Assembly (NCBI GenBank): GCA_963627445.1
Contig: CAVGBM010000076.1
Span: 1 to 28,940, forward strand
Direction of reading: 5' to 3'
Origin: F23-B02 sp963627445
GTDB lineage: Bacteria; Bacillota; Clostridia; Oscillospirales; Oscillospiraceae
DNA length: 28,940 nt
Part shown: piece by piece, positions 1-7,393 of the stretch
How the letters are laid out: the number at the start of each line of letters is the position of its first letter
Position numbering within the stretch: position 1 is the stretch's first letter
The notes under the pieces: generated by a model
The model's input: only the letters and a program-made list of their open reading frames with translations
Database searches by the model: none
Told to the model about the DNA's origin: nothing
Program-made: the position numbers and the translations under genes

Positions 1-6
1 GGCGCT

Positions 7-32
7 AGCACCGCTTCGGCGGTGCTTTTTTT
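7..32 (+). terminator. Rho-independent terminator of an upstream gene
   Basis: A perfect 8-bp stem (AGCACCGC / GCGGTGCT) closed by a UUCG tetraloop is followed by a run of seven T. The gene it ends lies outside the window. Confidence 0.85.
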
Positions 33-297
33 ACGCGACGAGCGGCACATATTGCTAGCTTTTCTTTGTTCTGCCAAAGAAAAGTTACAAAAGAAACGCA
101 ACCAAAGGCGTTTAACCACCCTTTGGAATCCCGGTACGGGGTATCGGTGCATCGGCCGTTTTCACTGCGGAGGTTTAATCCTCTGCGAGCAGATTTTAGT
201 GCAAACTTCTAGTGGAGCGTGCAGAAAAGAGAAAGTGCACACACTTGAAATTCATGTTCTCGGGGCGTATAATGCGACGTGGAAAAGAGGTAATACC
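33..297. repeat. Repeat-like spacer upstream of greA
   Basis: This stretch can be read as an open frame in front of greA, but it does not look coding and the greA promoter lies inside it. It holds an inverted repeat CTTTTCTTTG-TTCTGC-CAAAGAAAAG (59-84), a hairpin GCGGAGG-TTTAAT-CCTCTGC (167-186, one G-U pair) and the string GAGCAGATTTT (187-197). The last string also occurs in the intergenic element at 23200-23478 in reverse orientation. I infer remnants of a dispersed intergenic repeat; copy number elsewhere is unknown. Confidence 0.4.
245..273 (+). promoter_or_regulatory. Sigma-A type promoter of greA
   Basis: TTGAAA and TATAAT are separated by 17 bp. The -10 ends 24 bases before the greA ATG. 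Its position shows that greA starts at 298 and not further upstream. Confidence 0.75.
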
Positions 298-798
298 ATG
301 CATGACGATTTGACAAAGCAGGATATCGCGAAGATGCAGGCCGAGCTCGACGAGCGCAACCGCTTGATGCCGGAGCTTATTGAGGAGGTCAAGCGCACCC
401 GCGCATTCGGCGATCTGAGCGAAAACTTTGAGTACAAAGAAGCCAAGCGAGCCAAAAACCGCAACGGCAGCCGAATCCGCTATCTTGAGAACATGATAAA
501 GTCGGCGCACATCATCGATTCCGCCTCCGCCGACGACGAGGTCGGCCTGTACGACAAGGTCGAGATATACATCCCCGAGGACGACGAAACGCAGGTCATC
601 CAGGTCGTCACGACCATCCGCACAGACCCGCTGAAGGGTCTCATCAGCCGCGAATCGCCATTCGGCAAGGCTGTGCTCGGCAAAAAGGTCGGCGACAGCT
701 TTACCGTTTTCGTAAACGACAACTACAGCTACGACGCAGTCATCCGCTCCATCACTAAAAGTGAGGACGACGGCTCAGCACCGATACTTCAATACTGA
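298..798 (+). CDS. greA: Transcription elongation factor GreA
   Basis: A 166-aa GreA/GreB-family protein. These factors enter the secondary channel of RNA polymerase and stimulate cleavage of backtracked transcripts. Residues 1-75 form the coiled-coil domain with the family tip sequence FGDLSENFEYKEAK (about 38-50), including acidic D39 and E42 which coordinate Mg2+ at the polymerase active site. Residues 80-160 form the FKBP-like C-terminal domain (FGKAVLGKKVGDSF is typical). The start at 298 has an AAGAGG ribosome site and a consensus promoter just upstream. The open frame reaches back to 22, but that extension contains the promoter and hairpins and is not coding. The protein is slightly longer than the usual ~157 residues because of an extended C-terminus. 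It is monocistronic and ends at a terminator shared with the convergent traX-like gene. Confidence 0.93.
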   Translation: MHDDLTKQDIAKMQAELDERNRLMPELIEEVKRTRAFGDLSENFEYKEAKRAKNRNGSRIRYLENMIKSAHIIDSASADDEVGLYDKVEIYIPEDDETQVIQVVTTIRTDPLKGLISRESPFGKAVLGKKVGDSFTVFVNDNYSYDAVIRSITKSEDDGSAPILQY

Positions 799-826
799 AA
801 AAACCGCACCAACAGGTGCGGTTTTT
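799..826. terminator. Bidirectional terminator between greA and the TraX gene
   Basis: A 10-bp stem AAACCGCACC / GGTGCGGTTT with loop AACA has A and T runs on both sides, so it can serve both converging transcripts. Confidence 0.85.
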
Positions 827-1499
827 ATATTGCCAAAAGTGCGAATATAAGCATATGCACGGGATAGAACAGGTAGTTTATCGCTTTAATTACGCCGTTA
901 TGCAGACCCTGACTGCCGTCGTAGAGCCAAATAATCGGGAGCGAGAGGACGGCAAGTGCTTGATATGGGAAGGTTAGCTCAATGCCGCCGAGGAGCACGA
1001 GGTTTATAAACCCGAGCGAGAGCAGCTGCAAGAGCTTGCACCGCATGGTGCGTCCACGGAATGCGTAAAACGCAAGGAGCGTCAGAATGCCCGCCGAGGA
1101 GTAGTCGACATTGGCGAGTATCGCAGCGGCAAGCGATGCAATAATTATGACGGCGCTCAGAAGCCTTTGCCGATCGGCGGCGATGTTTTCAAACGCCCAA
1201 ATGCAGCATAGGCCGAGAATTATCGTCCAGATGACATTCTGATGGTAGGGGTCAAAGACGCTTCCGCTCACGAGCAAATTAAACGGCACCTCTGAAATGA
1301 CCGCCAGTATCAAAAGCCGCCCGAGGTATTTTTTAAGGCTGCGGGTGTGGAAATACCCCTCGACCGCCATGAACGCAAACAGCGGGAATGCAAGCCTGCC
1401 GATGCACCTGAGTATCGGCAGCTCTGGCAGCAGCGTGAGCTGCAAATGGTCGCACAGCATGAGGAGCATCGCCAAAATGTGCAGCGCAAACGAACTCAT
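825..1499 (-). CDS. TraX-family integral membrane protein
   Basis: 224 aa, almost entirely hydrophobic with about seven to eight predicted membrane spans. The block IGRLAFPLFAFMAVEGYFHT, followed by KKYLGRLLILAVISEVPFNL, is characteristic of the TraX family. That family is named after the F-plasmid pilin N-acetylase and is widespread as a chromosomal gene of unknown role in Firmicutes. The ATG at 1499 overlaps the TGA of the upstream radical SAM gene as ATGA, which sets the start and indicates translational coupling. It is the last gene of the minus-strand operon. A membrane acyltransferase role is possible from the family name, but I see nothing that proves it, and no conjugation genes are nearby. 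Confidence 0.85.
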   Translation of the reverse strand: MSSFALHILAMLLMLCDHLQLTLLPELPILRCIGRLAFPLFAFMAVEGYFHTRSLKKYLGRLLILAVISEVPFNLLVSGSVFDPYHQNVIWTIILGLCCIWAFENIAADRQRLLSAVIIIASLAAAILANVDYSSAGILTLLAFYAFRGRTMRCKLLQLLSLGFINLVLLGGIELTFPYQALAVLSLPIIWLYDGSQGLHNGVIKAINYLFYPVHMLIFALLAI

Positions 1500-2320
1500 A
1501 GGCTGAACCTCTCGGCAAAGCCGCAGCGGCGGCACAGCGCCTCGCTCGGCGCGCGGTTTGAAAAGCCGTCGTAAATGGCCTTCGCGCGCTCGCTGTCCAG
1601 AATCTCGTCAAGCGTCTGCTCAAAAATATTGCCCAGCGGGATGCTGCCGTCGGCATCCAAACAGCAGGGGACCACCGTACCGTCGCACAGGATGCCTATC
1701 TGGTCGCGCAGGCCCTGGCAAAACTGCACATTGCGCTCGCCGGCCTCGATATCCGGCCAGTCAAATTTTGCAGCGTTTTCAAGATACAGGTTCCTGCCGA
1801 GCTTGTATCCGTCGCGGTTTTTCTGCCAGTCGGAACCGAAAAACTCCCGCAGAAAGCTCAAAATCTCACCGTTCAGCGTCTCCGCGCCGCCGCTGTTCCA
1901 CAGCCTGAGCGCGCATATAGTGCCGTTTTCGGCAAGCCTTTTGCACACCTCGCACACGCTTTGCAGGTAGCTTTGCAGGTCTCCGCCGTTGACCTCAAAG
2001 CTGTGCAGCGAAACGCTCAGTTTGTGCAGCGGCGCGGCGAGCAGCACCTGCTCGCAGTCACGCAGCAGCGTGCCGTTTGTCGTGATGCAGCATTTCATGC
2101 CGCCCTTCGCGACTGCGCCCATTATCTCGCCGAGCTCGGGGTGCGTCAGCGGCTCGCCGAGAAGGTGCAGGTACACATACTCGGTGTGGCCGCGCAGCCT
2201 TTGCACAATACAATTGAACTCCGCTGCCGTCAGCCGGTGCGGAGTTCTTTTTGTGCCGTGACAAAAGTCGCAGCTTAGGTTGCAGATATTCGTAATTTCA
2301 ACATATGCTTTTTTGAACAT
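1496..2320 (-). CDS. Radical SAM / SPASM domain protein
   Basis: 274 aa. The N-terminus carries the radical SAM cluster motif CNLSCDFC (Cys13, Cys17, Cys20), which binds the 4Fe-4S cluster that cleaves S-adenosylmethionine. LGEPLTHPEL and ITTNGTLL fit the partial TIM barrel. The C-terminus has the Cys-rich pattern CDGTVVPCCLDADG...CRRCGF, typical of a SPASM/Twitch region holding an auxiliary cluster. The start at 2320 (GGAG site, one base after the stop of the lipoprotein gene) is preferred over a longer frame lacking a ribosome site. The neighbours are a substrate-binding lipoprotein upstream and a TraX-like protein downstream. The substrate cannot be told. SPASM proteins often modify peptides or act as anaerobic sulfatase-maturase-like enzymes, but no precursor peptide is evident nearby. 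Confidence 0.87.
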   Translation of the reverse strand: MFKKAYVEITNICNLSCDFCHGTKRTPHRLTAAEFNCIVQRLRGHTEYVYLHLLGEPLTHPELGEIMGAVAKGGMKCCITTNGTLLRDCEQVLLAAPLHKLSVSLHSFEVNGGDLQSYLQSVCEVCKRLAENGTICALRLWNSGGAETLNGEILSFLREFFGSDWQKNRDGYKLGRNLYLENAAKFDWPDIEAGERNVQFCQGLRDQIGILCDGTVVPCCLDADGSIPLGNIFEQTLDEILDSERAKAIYDGFSNRAPSEALCRRCGFAERFSL

Positions 2321-2321
2321 G

Positions 2322-3320
2322 TCAGCTCTCCGGGGTGACCGTCGGCTCGGGCTCGGCAAAGAGCTCAGCAAACATCGCGTTTGCGATGGTCTCGACCGTG
2401 ACGGCGCTTCTCATGCCGGGCATGACATTTTCCAGCGAGAGCTTTATAAAGCACTCGTTTCTGACGCAGTCGAGGTATTTGAGCTCCGAATTTTCCTTGA
2501 GCGCCGCGACCTTGTCGTCATAGCTTGAGCCCTTGTAGTCGTGGATGATTATATAGTCGGGGTTTGCCTCGACGATATCCTCGACCGTCACAGCGTCCCA
2601 AGACTTTTCAAGATCGCCGAAAATGTTCTCGCCGCCCGCCGATGCGATGTAAGCGGTCTCAATATTTACTCTGCCCGCGGTGAACACCTTTTCGCCTATG
2701 AAGCTGTCGAGCACGAGAACCTTCTTGGGCTCTGCGTCCTTGACGACCTCATTGACGGCGCTTATCCTGTCGGTCTGCGCCTTGACGACGGTGTCACTCG
2801 CGTTTTCAAGACAAAACACGCGGTCGAGGTCGTTTATCTCCATCCACAGCTCGTCATAGGTCATGGCCTCATTGACATACACGATGATGCCCTTGTCCTC
2901 GAGCGCCTTCACGGTGAGGGTATCGTCAAATATCCAGCTGCTGGCGTAGAGAAAATCGCAGCCGCTGTCGACTATTTCCTCAAGCGTGGGGTAGCCCTCG
3001 CACAGGGTGGGGATGGACTTGTATGCGTCCTTGTACTCGTCAAGCACGCCCTTGGAGTGATTGGTCATGCACTTGCCGATGACCTTGTCCTCAAGGCCGA
3101 GTGCGCACATGATCTCGGTGCAGTTAGGGCCTGCCGTGACTATCTTCTCGGGCATGGAGTGGACGATAGTGCGCTTGCCGTTATTGCGAAAGCTCGTCGG
3201 CAGATAGCCCGGCTCGGTGCTCTCCGGCGTGGGCACGGGCGTTTCCAGCGGCTCGTTGCTGCATGCGCACAGGGTGAATATCATAATAAATGCAAGAAAG
3301 AAAGAGACGATCCTTTTCAT
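2322..3320 (-). CDS. ABC transporter substrate-binding lipoprotein (BtuF/FepB-like fold)
   Basis: 332 aa. An N-terminal signal sequence ends in the lipobox LCAC with the lipidated Cys at residue 20, followed by a Pro/Thr/Glu-rich linker. The rest matches class III (TroA-like) binding proteins for cobalamin, heme or siderophore iron: EKIVTAGPNCTEIMCALGLEDKVIG near the start, PTLEEIVDSGCDFLYAS in the middle, and DAVTVEDIVEANPDYIIIHD near the end. The start at 3320 has a strong GGAGGAAG site; an upstream in-frame start has none. It is the first gene of the operon with the radical SAM and TraX genes. No permease or ATPase is present, so it must use a transporter encoded elsewhere or act as a sensor. 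The ligand is unknown. Confidence 0.88.
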   Translation of the reverse strand: MKRIVSFFLAFIMIFTLCACSNEPLETPVPTPESTEPGYLPTSFRNNGKRTIVHSMPEKIVTAGPNCTEIMCALGLEDKVIGKCMTNHSKGVLDEYKDAYKSIPTLCEGYPTLEEIVDSGCDFLYASSWIFDDTLTVKALEDKGIIVYVNEAMTYDELWMEINDLDRVFCLENASDTVVKAQTDRISAVNEVVKDAEPKKVLVLDSFIGEKVFTAGRVNIETAYIASAGGENIFGDLEKSWDAVTVEDIVEANPDYIIIHDYKGSSYDDKVAALKENSELKYLDCVRNECFIKLSLENVMPGMRSAVTVETIANAMFAELFAEPEPTVTPES

Positions 3321-3346
3321 AATTTCTTCCTCCGTTAGCTTGAAAG

Positions 3347-3375
3347 AGTATACCATGCCGAGAAACTTATTTCAA
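3347..3375 (-). promoter_or_regulatory. Promoter of the lipoprotein-radical SAM-TraX operon
   Basis: On the minus strand TTGAAA and TATACT are separated by 17 bp, with TG just upstream of the -10. It lies 27 bases before the start at 3320 and fires away from the promoter at 3401-3429. Confidence 0.7.
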
Positions 3376-3377
3376 CA

Positions 3378-3406
3378 ACACTTTTGTTAACAAAAAACCG
3401 TTGTTA
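3378..3406. promoter_or_regulatory. Putative operator between divergent promoters
   Basis: A perfect 14-bp palindrome TTTTGTTAACAAAA (3382-3395) abuts AAACCGTTGTTA (3395-3406), which overlaps the -35 of the plus-strand promoter. A nearly identical arrangement occurs at 28583-28609 upstream of the sensor kinase pair. The ACCGTT/ACAGTT core resembles LytTR-family boxes. The regulator is not identified. Confidence 0.45.
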
Positions 3407-3429
3407 TACCATAAGCAGTGTGATACAAT
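3401..3429 (+). promoter_or_regulatory. Promoter of the transglutaminase/dlt-like operon
   Basis: TTGTTA and TACAAT are separated by 17 bp. A leader of about 170 bases follows before the start at 3606. In that leader CGCAGGC (3472-3478) can pair with GCCTGCG (3518-3524), so it may be structured. Confidence 0.65.
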
Positions 3430-3605
3430 ATGTATTTGTCAAATTACGACTTTTTAAGCGGATAGTAGCGCCGCAGGCTTCGTTTTGCTCTTATGCCTTC
3501 TTCGATCCCAAAGCCTTGCCTGCGACACTCCTCTCTCGCTTAAACCGAGCGGCAGAGGGGGAGCTCAGATGCTTCATCTATGCCAAAGCACAGGGGGTAT
3601 TGAAA

Positions 3606-5663
3606 ATGGCTCGAACTGCGGTCAAAAAAAGAAGAAAGACGAAGCGGGGACTCGCGATCGCTCTTACGATAGTGTGCATCATCGCCGTCATCGCCGCTGT
3701 CGTTGTGTTCGGCGTGTATCGGGGGATGCATATCGTCCTCAGGGCCGAGCTTGGCGAGGGCGCACCGGATGCAAGCGCATTCATGAGCGATGGCAGCAAG
3801 GCAAGCTATGTGGGCGATTCTGATGTGAGCCTCACGGAGGAGGGAACCTACCTTCTGACGGTCAAGTCCGACAGTGCGTCGCGCAAGGTCGTGCTCATCG
3901 TGCGCGATACCATGGCACCGCAGGCCGAGGCCAAGGACATTAGTCTCACCATCGACGATAAGACTCTGGCTCCCGAGGATGCGCTCACCGAGATAAAGGA
4001 CGCATCCGAGTACACCGTTGCATGGAAGACCGAGCCCATTTACGGCACGGCCGGCAGCTACGACTGCGCGATCGAGCTCAAGGACTCTCACGGCAACGGA
4101 CAGACGATAAAGACCACCATCAAGGTGCTCGGTGTCATAGATGTCCTGACCCATGAGGCGGGCACGCCCCGTCCCACGCTCAAGGACTTCATGGTAGTCG
4201 AGCGCGATAATGCTGAGCTTCTGACCGATCTTGGCTCTATCGACTGGACAAAGCTCGGCGACAACACGGTGGAGATAAAGTTTGACAACACGACTTATAC
4301 CTCGATTCTGCGCATCGTTGACACTGCCGCACCCGTGCCCGATCTCGTGCCCGTCGCCGTCAAGGTCGGCGGAGAGGTCACGGCGGACAGCTTCGCTGTC
4401 GGCTGCGACGACGCGACCGAGGTAAAATACGAGCTTGCCTCGAAGCCCGACACGAGCAAAAAGGGAAGCTTCGATGTCGATATCAAGGCCGCCGACGCTG
4501 CGGGCAATGAAGCAAATGCCAAGGGCAAGCTCATAGTCTGCGACGATATAGTTGAGTTTGAAGCATCCACCGACACGCTCTCGGAGTCTGCCGTTCTTGA
4601 CAAGCTCGGCGCTGATTACGCGGGCTATACGATGGAGACAGAACCGTTCATGCTCAATAGCCTCGGCGCACATGAGGTGAAGCTCACCAAGGACGGCGTT
4701 TCCAAGACCATCGGCGTGAACGTTAAGGACACCACCGCACCCACCGCCGACGGCGTCAAGTGCGAGTGCAGCACCGGCTACTACAGCGAGCCGATAAAGT
4801 TCCTTGAGAGCATTAACGATGTCAGCACCGTCAAGGCAAGCTTCGTCACCGAACCCGATTGGGACACCGAGGGCGAGCAGGAGGTGGAGATAATCCTCAC
4901 TGACAGAGCCGGCAACTCCACAACCATCAAGGCGACGGCGGTCATCTCGCCGGATAAGACCGCGCCGACTATATACGCTGCCCGCGACCGCTACTGCTAT
5001 GTCGGCGAGGCTGTGGCGTACTTCAAGGAGGTCTTCGCCGTCGATAACGCCGATCCCGAGCCCGAGCTCACGGTCGACAAGTCCAAGGTCGATGCAAAGA
5101 AGGTCGGCGAGTACGACGTTACATACACTGCAAAGGATCACGAGGGCAACTCAAGCTCCGTGACGGTCAAGTTTAAGTTTATAGAAAACAAGGTGACCGA
5201 TGAAATGCTCGACGCCGAGGTCAACAAGGTGCTCGACCGCATCCTCACCGACGACATGAGCCTTGAGAAGCAGGCATACGCCATTTTCGACTATGTCTAC
5301 TCGAACGTGCTCTACACCGGCGACTCGGATAAGACCGACTGGAAGGCCGAGGCATACCGCGGGCTCACCAAGGGCGTGGGCGACTGCTTCACCTTCTACG
5401 CAACGACCTATGCGATGCTGCAGAAGATCGATTGCCAGGTGCTCAGCGTTGAGCGCTTAAACGGCAGAACGCAGCACTTCTGGTGCCTCGTGAACCTCGG
5501 CACGGGCTGGTATCACTTCGATGCCTGCAATGTCGGCCCGCAGCATTTGCGCTGCTTCATGAAGACCAGCGAGGAGCTCGTGCAGTACAGCGTGCAGTAC
5601 TGGCGCTTCGACACAAGCCTGTACCCGCAGCTTGAGACCAGACCCTATGTGATGGAAAACTGA
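3606..5663 (+). CDS. Membrane-anchored protein with Ig-like repeats and a transglutaminase-like domain
   Basis: 685 aa. A short basic cytoplasmic N-terminus is followed by one membrane span (about residues 15-38), so the bulk is outside the cell. Residues 40 to about 535 are a string of beta-sandwich modules of the bacterial Ig-like (DUF5011/cadherin-like) kind, marked by recurring DTMAP, DTAAP, DTTAP and DKTAP junctions and by AGN or EGN turns. Residues about 550-685 form a transglutaminase-like (papain-fold) domain with a plausible triad of Cys594 (GDCFTFY), His624 (QHFWCLV) and Asp639 (HFDACN). Such domains act as peptidases, cross-linkers or amidases at the surface. The start is the first ATG before the membrane span, with an AGGGGG site. 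It is the first gene of the dlt-like operon, with its stop one base before the adenylation gene's ATG, so a role in modifying or displaying surface material with those genes is likely. Confidence 0.88.
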   Translation: MARTAVKKRRKTKRGLAIALTIVCIIAVIAAVVVFGVYRGMHIVLRAELGEGAPDASAFMSDGSKASYVGDSDVSLTEEGTYLLTVKSDSASRKVVLIVRDTMAPQAEAKDISLTIDDKTLAPEDALTEIKDASEYTVAWKTEPIYGTAGSYDCAIELKDSHGNGQTIKTTIKVLGVIDVLTHEAGTPRPTLKDFMVVERDNAELLTDLGSIDWTKLGDNTVEIKFDNTTYTSILRIVDTAAPVPDLVPVAVKVGGEVTADSFAVGCDDATEVKYELASKPDTSKKGSFDVDIKAADAAGNEANAKGKLIVCDDIVEFEASTDTLSESAVLDKLGADYAGYTMETEPFMLNSLGAHEVKLTKDGVSKTIGVNVKDTTAPTADGVKCECSTGYYSEPIKFLESINDVSTVKASFVTEPDWDTEGEQEVEIILTDRAGNSTTIKATAVISPDKTAPTIYAARDRYCYVGEAVAYFKEVFAVDNADPEPELTVDKSKVDAKKVGEYDVTYTAKDHEGNSSSVTVKFKFIENKVTDEMLDAEVNKVLDRILTDDMSLEKQAYAIFDYVYSNVLYTGDSDKTDWKAEAYRGLTKGVGDCFTFYATTYAMLQKIDCQVLSVERLNGRTQHFWCLVNLGTGWYHFDACNVGPQHLRCFMKTSEELVQYSVQYWRFDTSLYPQLETRPYVMEN

Positions 5664-5664
5664 G

Positions 5665-7179
5665 ATGAAAAACATTCTTGAATTTTTGGAGCGGACAGCG
5701 TCAGATTACGCTGACAAGACCGCCTTTGCCGACGAGGAGCAAGCCCTTAGCTTTGCGCAGGTGCAGGCTATGGCACGCTCCGGCGGCAGCGAGCTTATCC
5801 GCCGCGGACTAAGTAATGAGCCGGTGATCGTGTTCATGAAAAAAGCACCGCAGACGATAGCCGCGTTCTTCGCGGTGATCTACGCCGGATGCATGTATGT
5901 TCCGATGGATGTCGGCATGCCGCTGCACCGTGTGCGCATGATATTAAAAAAGCTCTCGCCCAGAGCAATAATTTGCGACGAAAGCTCAAAGGCGACAGCC
6001 GAGGAGCTTGGTTACGGCGATAAGATCATCGACTGCACGCAGCTTTTCTCGGCGAAGTCTGATAACACTGCGCTTGCTGCCGTCAGGGCACGGCAAATTG
6101 ACACCGACCCGATATACATCGTCTTTACCTCCGGCAGCACCGGCACGCCAAAGGGCGTGACCGCCTGCCACCGCTCGCTCATAGACTACGCAAACGCCCT
6201 GTGCCCCGTCATCGGGGCATCATCCGACAGCGTTTTTGCAATGCAGGTGCCCTTATATGTCGATGCCTGCATGAAGGAGATACTTTCGGTCATAAAATGC
6301 GGCTCAACGGCGTTTCTCATGCAGCAAAGCCTGTTCATGTCGCCGTTAAAGGTGCTGGATTTTTTAAACCGCCACAAGATAAACACCGTGTGCTGGGTCG
6401 CATCGGCGCTCACGATGGTGTCAGGTCTCGGCGCATTTGCAGAGGGTCACCCCGAGCATCTGCGCACCGTGTGCTTCGGCAGCGAGGTGTTCCCCGTAAA
6501 GCAGCTCAAGCTCTGGCAGCAGGCAGCACCCGAGGCGAGGTTTATAAATCTCTACGGCCCCACCGAGGCCACCGGCATGTCGTTTTACTATGAGGTCGAC
6601 CGCGAGTTTGCGGATAATGAGCCCATCCCCGTCGGCATACCCTTTGACAACACGGGCTTTTTCCTCCTGCGTGAGGATAACACCAAAGCGCCGGACGGCG
6701 AGCTCGGCGAAATTTGCATCAGAGGCACGGCGGTCACGCTCGGGTACTTTGACGACCCCGAGCGCACGGCAGCGGCCTTTGCGCAGAACCCCCTGAACCC
6801 GCATTATCCCGAGCTTATCTACCGCACGGGCGACCTCGGCAGGCTCAACGAGCGGGGCGAGCTGGTGTTCGTGTCCCGCAAGGATAATCAGATAAAAAGC
6901 ATGGGTCACCGCGTCGAGCTCGGCGAGATAGAAGCCTGCGCCTGCATGGCGGAGGGCGTTCAAAACGCCTGCTGCCTGTTTGACAAGGCAAAAAAGAAGC
7001 TGTATCTTTACTACATGGGCACCGCCGATGAAAAGTCGGTGCGCGCCTACCTCATAAAAGAGCTTGAACGCTACATGATCCCCTCAAAGCTATACCGCAT
7101 GGACACCCTGCCCATGCTCCCGAACGGGAAGATAGACAGAAACTTACTAATGGAGAAGTACAATGAACGAAATTTATGA
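5665..7179 (+). CDS. Amino-acid adenylation enzyme, DltA-like
   Basis: 504 aa, a stand-alone adenylation domain of the ANL superfamily and close in size to DltA. It activates a carboxylic substrate, probably an amino acid, with ATP and loads it on a carrier protein. Core motifs are all visible: A3 YIVFTSGSTGTPKGV (151-165), A5 LYGPTE (296-301), A7 YRTGD (386-390), A8 around RKDNQIKSMGHRVELGEIE (405-423) and A10 LPNGKIDR with the catalytic Lys489. Asp200 in the A4 region is at the place that holds the alpha-amino group in amino-acid activating enzymes. The start at 5665 is one base after the previous stop, and the end overlaps the carrier gene by 17 bases. D-alanine is the obvious guess by analogy with dlt, but specificity cannot be read with confidence. 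Confidence 0.88.
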   Translation: MKNILEFLERTASDYADKTAFADEEQALSFAQVQAMARSGGSELIRRGLSNEPVIVFMKKAPQTIAAFFAVIYAGCMYVPMDVGMPLHRVRMILKKLSPRAIICDESSKATAEELGYGDKIIDCTQLFSAKSDNTALAAVRARQIDTDPIYIVFTSGSTGTPKGVTACHRSLIDYANALCPVIGASSDSVFAMQVPLYVDACMKEILSVIKCGSTAFLMQQSLFMSPLKVLDFLNRHKINTVCWVASALTMVSGLGAFAEGHPEHLRTVCFGSEVFPVKQLKLWQQAAPEARFINLYGPTEATGMSFYYEVDREFADNEPIPVGIPFDNTGFFLLREDNTKAPDGELGEICIRGTAVTLGYFDDPERTAAAFAQNPLNPHYPELIYRTGDLGRLNERGELVFVSRKDNQIKSMGHRVELGEIEACACMAEGVQNACCLFDKAKKKLYLYYMGTADEKSVRAYLIKELERYMIPSKLYRMDTLPMLPNGKIDRNLLMEKYNERNL

Positions 7180-7390
7180 AATTCTCGATGACCTCGGCCT
7201 GACCGTGGACTACAAGACCTGCACCACCCTCATTGACGACGCTTATCTTGAAAGCCTCGATATCGTGACGCTCATCTCCGAGCTGTCTGACGCTTTCGAT
7301 ATTACCATCCCCGCAAGGGAGATAACCCCCGAGAACTTCAACTCCGCCGAGGCCATGTATGAAATGGTCATGAGACTTCAGGACGAGTAA
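7163..7390 (+). CDS. Acyl/peptidyl carrier protein, DltC-like
   Basis: 75 aa, acidic, mostly helical, the size of DltC. The region DAYLESLDIVTLISELSDAF matches the carrier-protein helix II, with Ser31 in the ESLD sequence as the likely phosphopantetheine attachment site. It would carry the residue activated by the preceding adenylation enzyme as a thioester to the membrane acyltransferase. The ATG at 7163 has a GGAG site seven bases upstream and lies inside the end of the adenylation gene (17-base overlap), so the two are co-translated. The canonical DSL motif appears here as ESL, a small deviation. Confidence 0.87.
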   Translation: MNEIYEILDDLGLTVDYKTCTTLIDDAYLESLDIVTLISELSDAFDITIPAREITPENFNSAEAMYEMVMRLQDE

Positions 7391-7393
7391 GCC

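Noticed and set aside
22..297. N-terminal extension of greA as one 258-aa protein
   Set aside because: The segment contains a consensus promoter and inverted repeats, does not resemble any Gre protein, and a normal ribosome site lies directly before ATG 298.
2541..3338. Plus-strand 265-aa frame opposite the lipoprotein gene
   Set aside because: Shadow of a well-supported minus-strand gene with signal peptide and family motifs.
3540..5141. Minus-strand 533-aa open frame
   Set aside because: It lies opposite the transglutaminase gene and arises from that gene's codon bias; it shows no domain, ribosome site or promoter.
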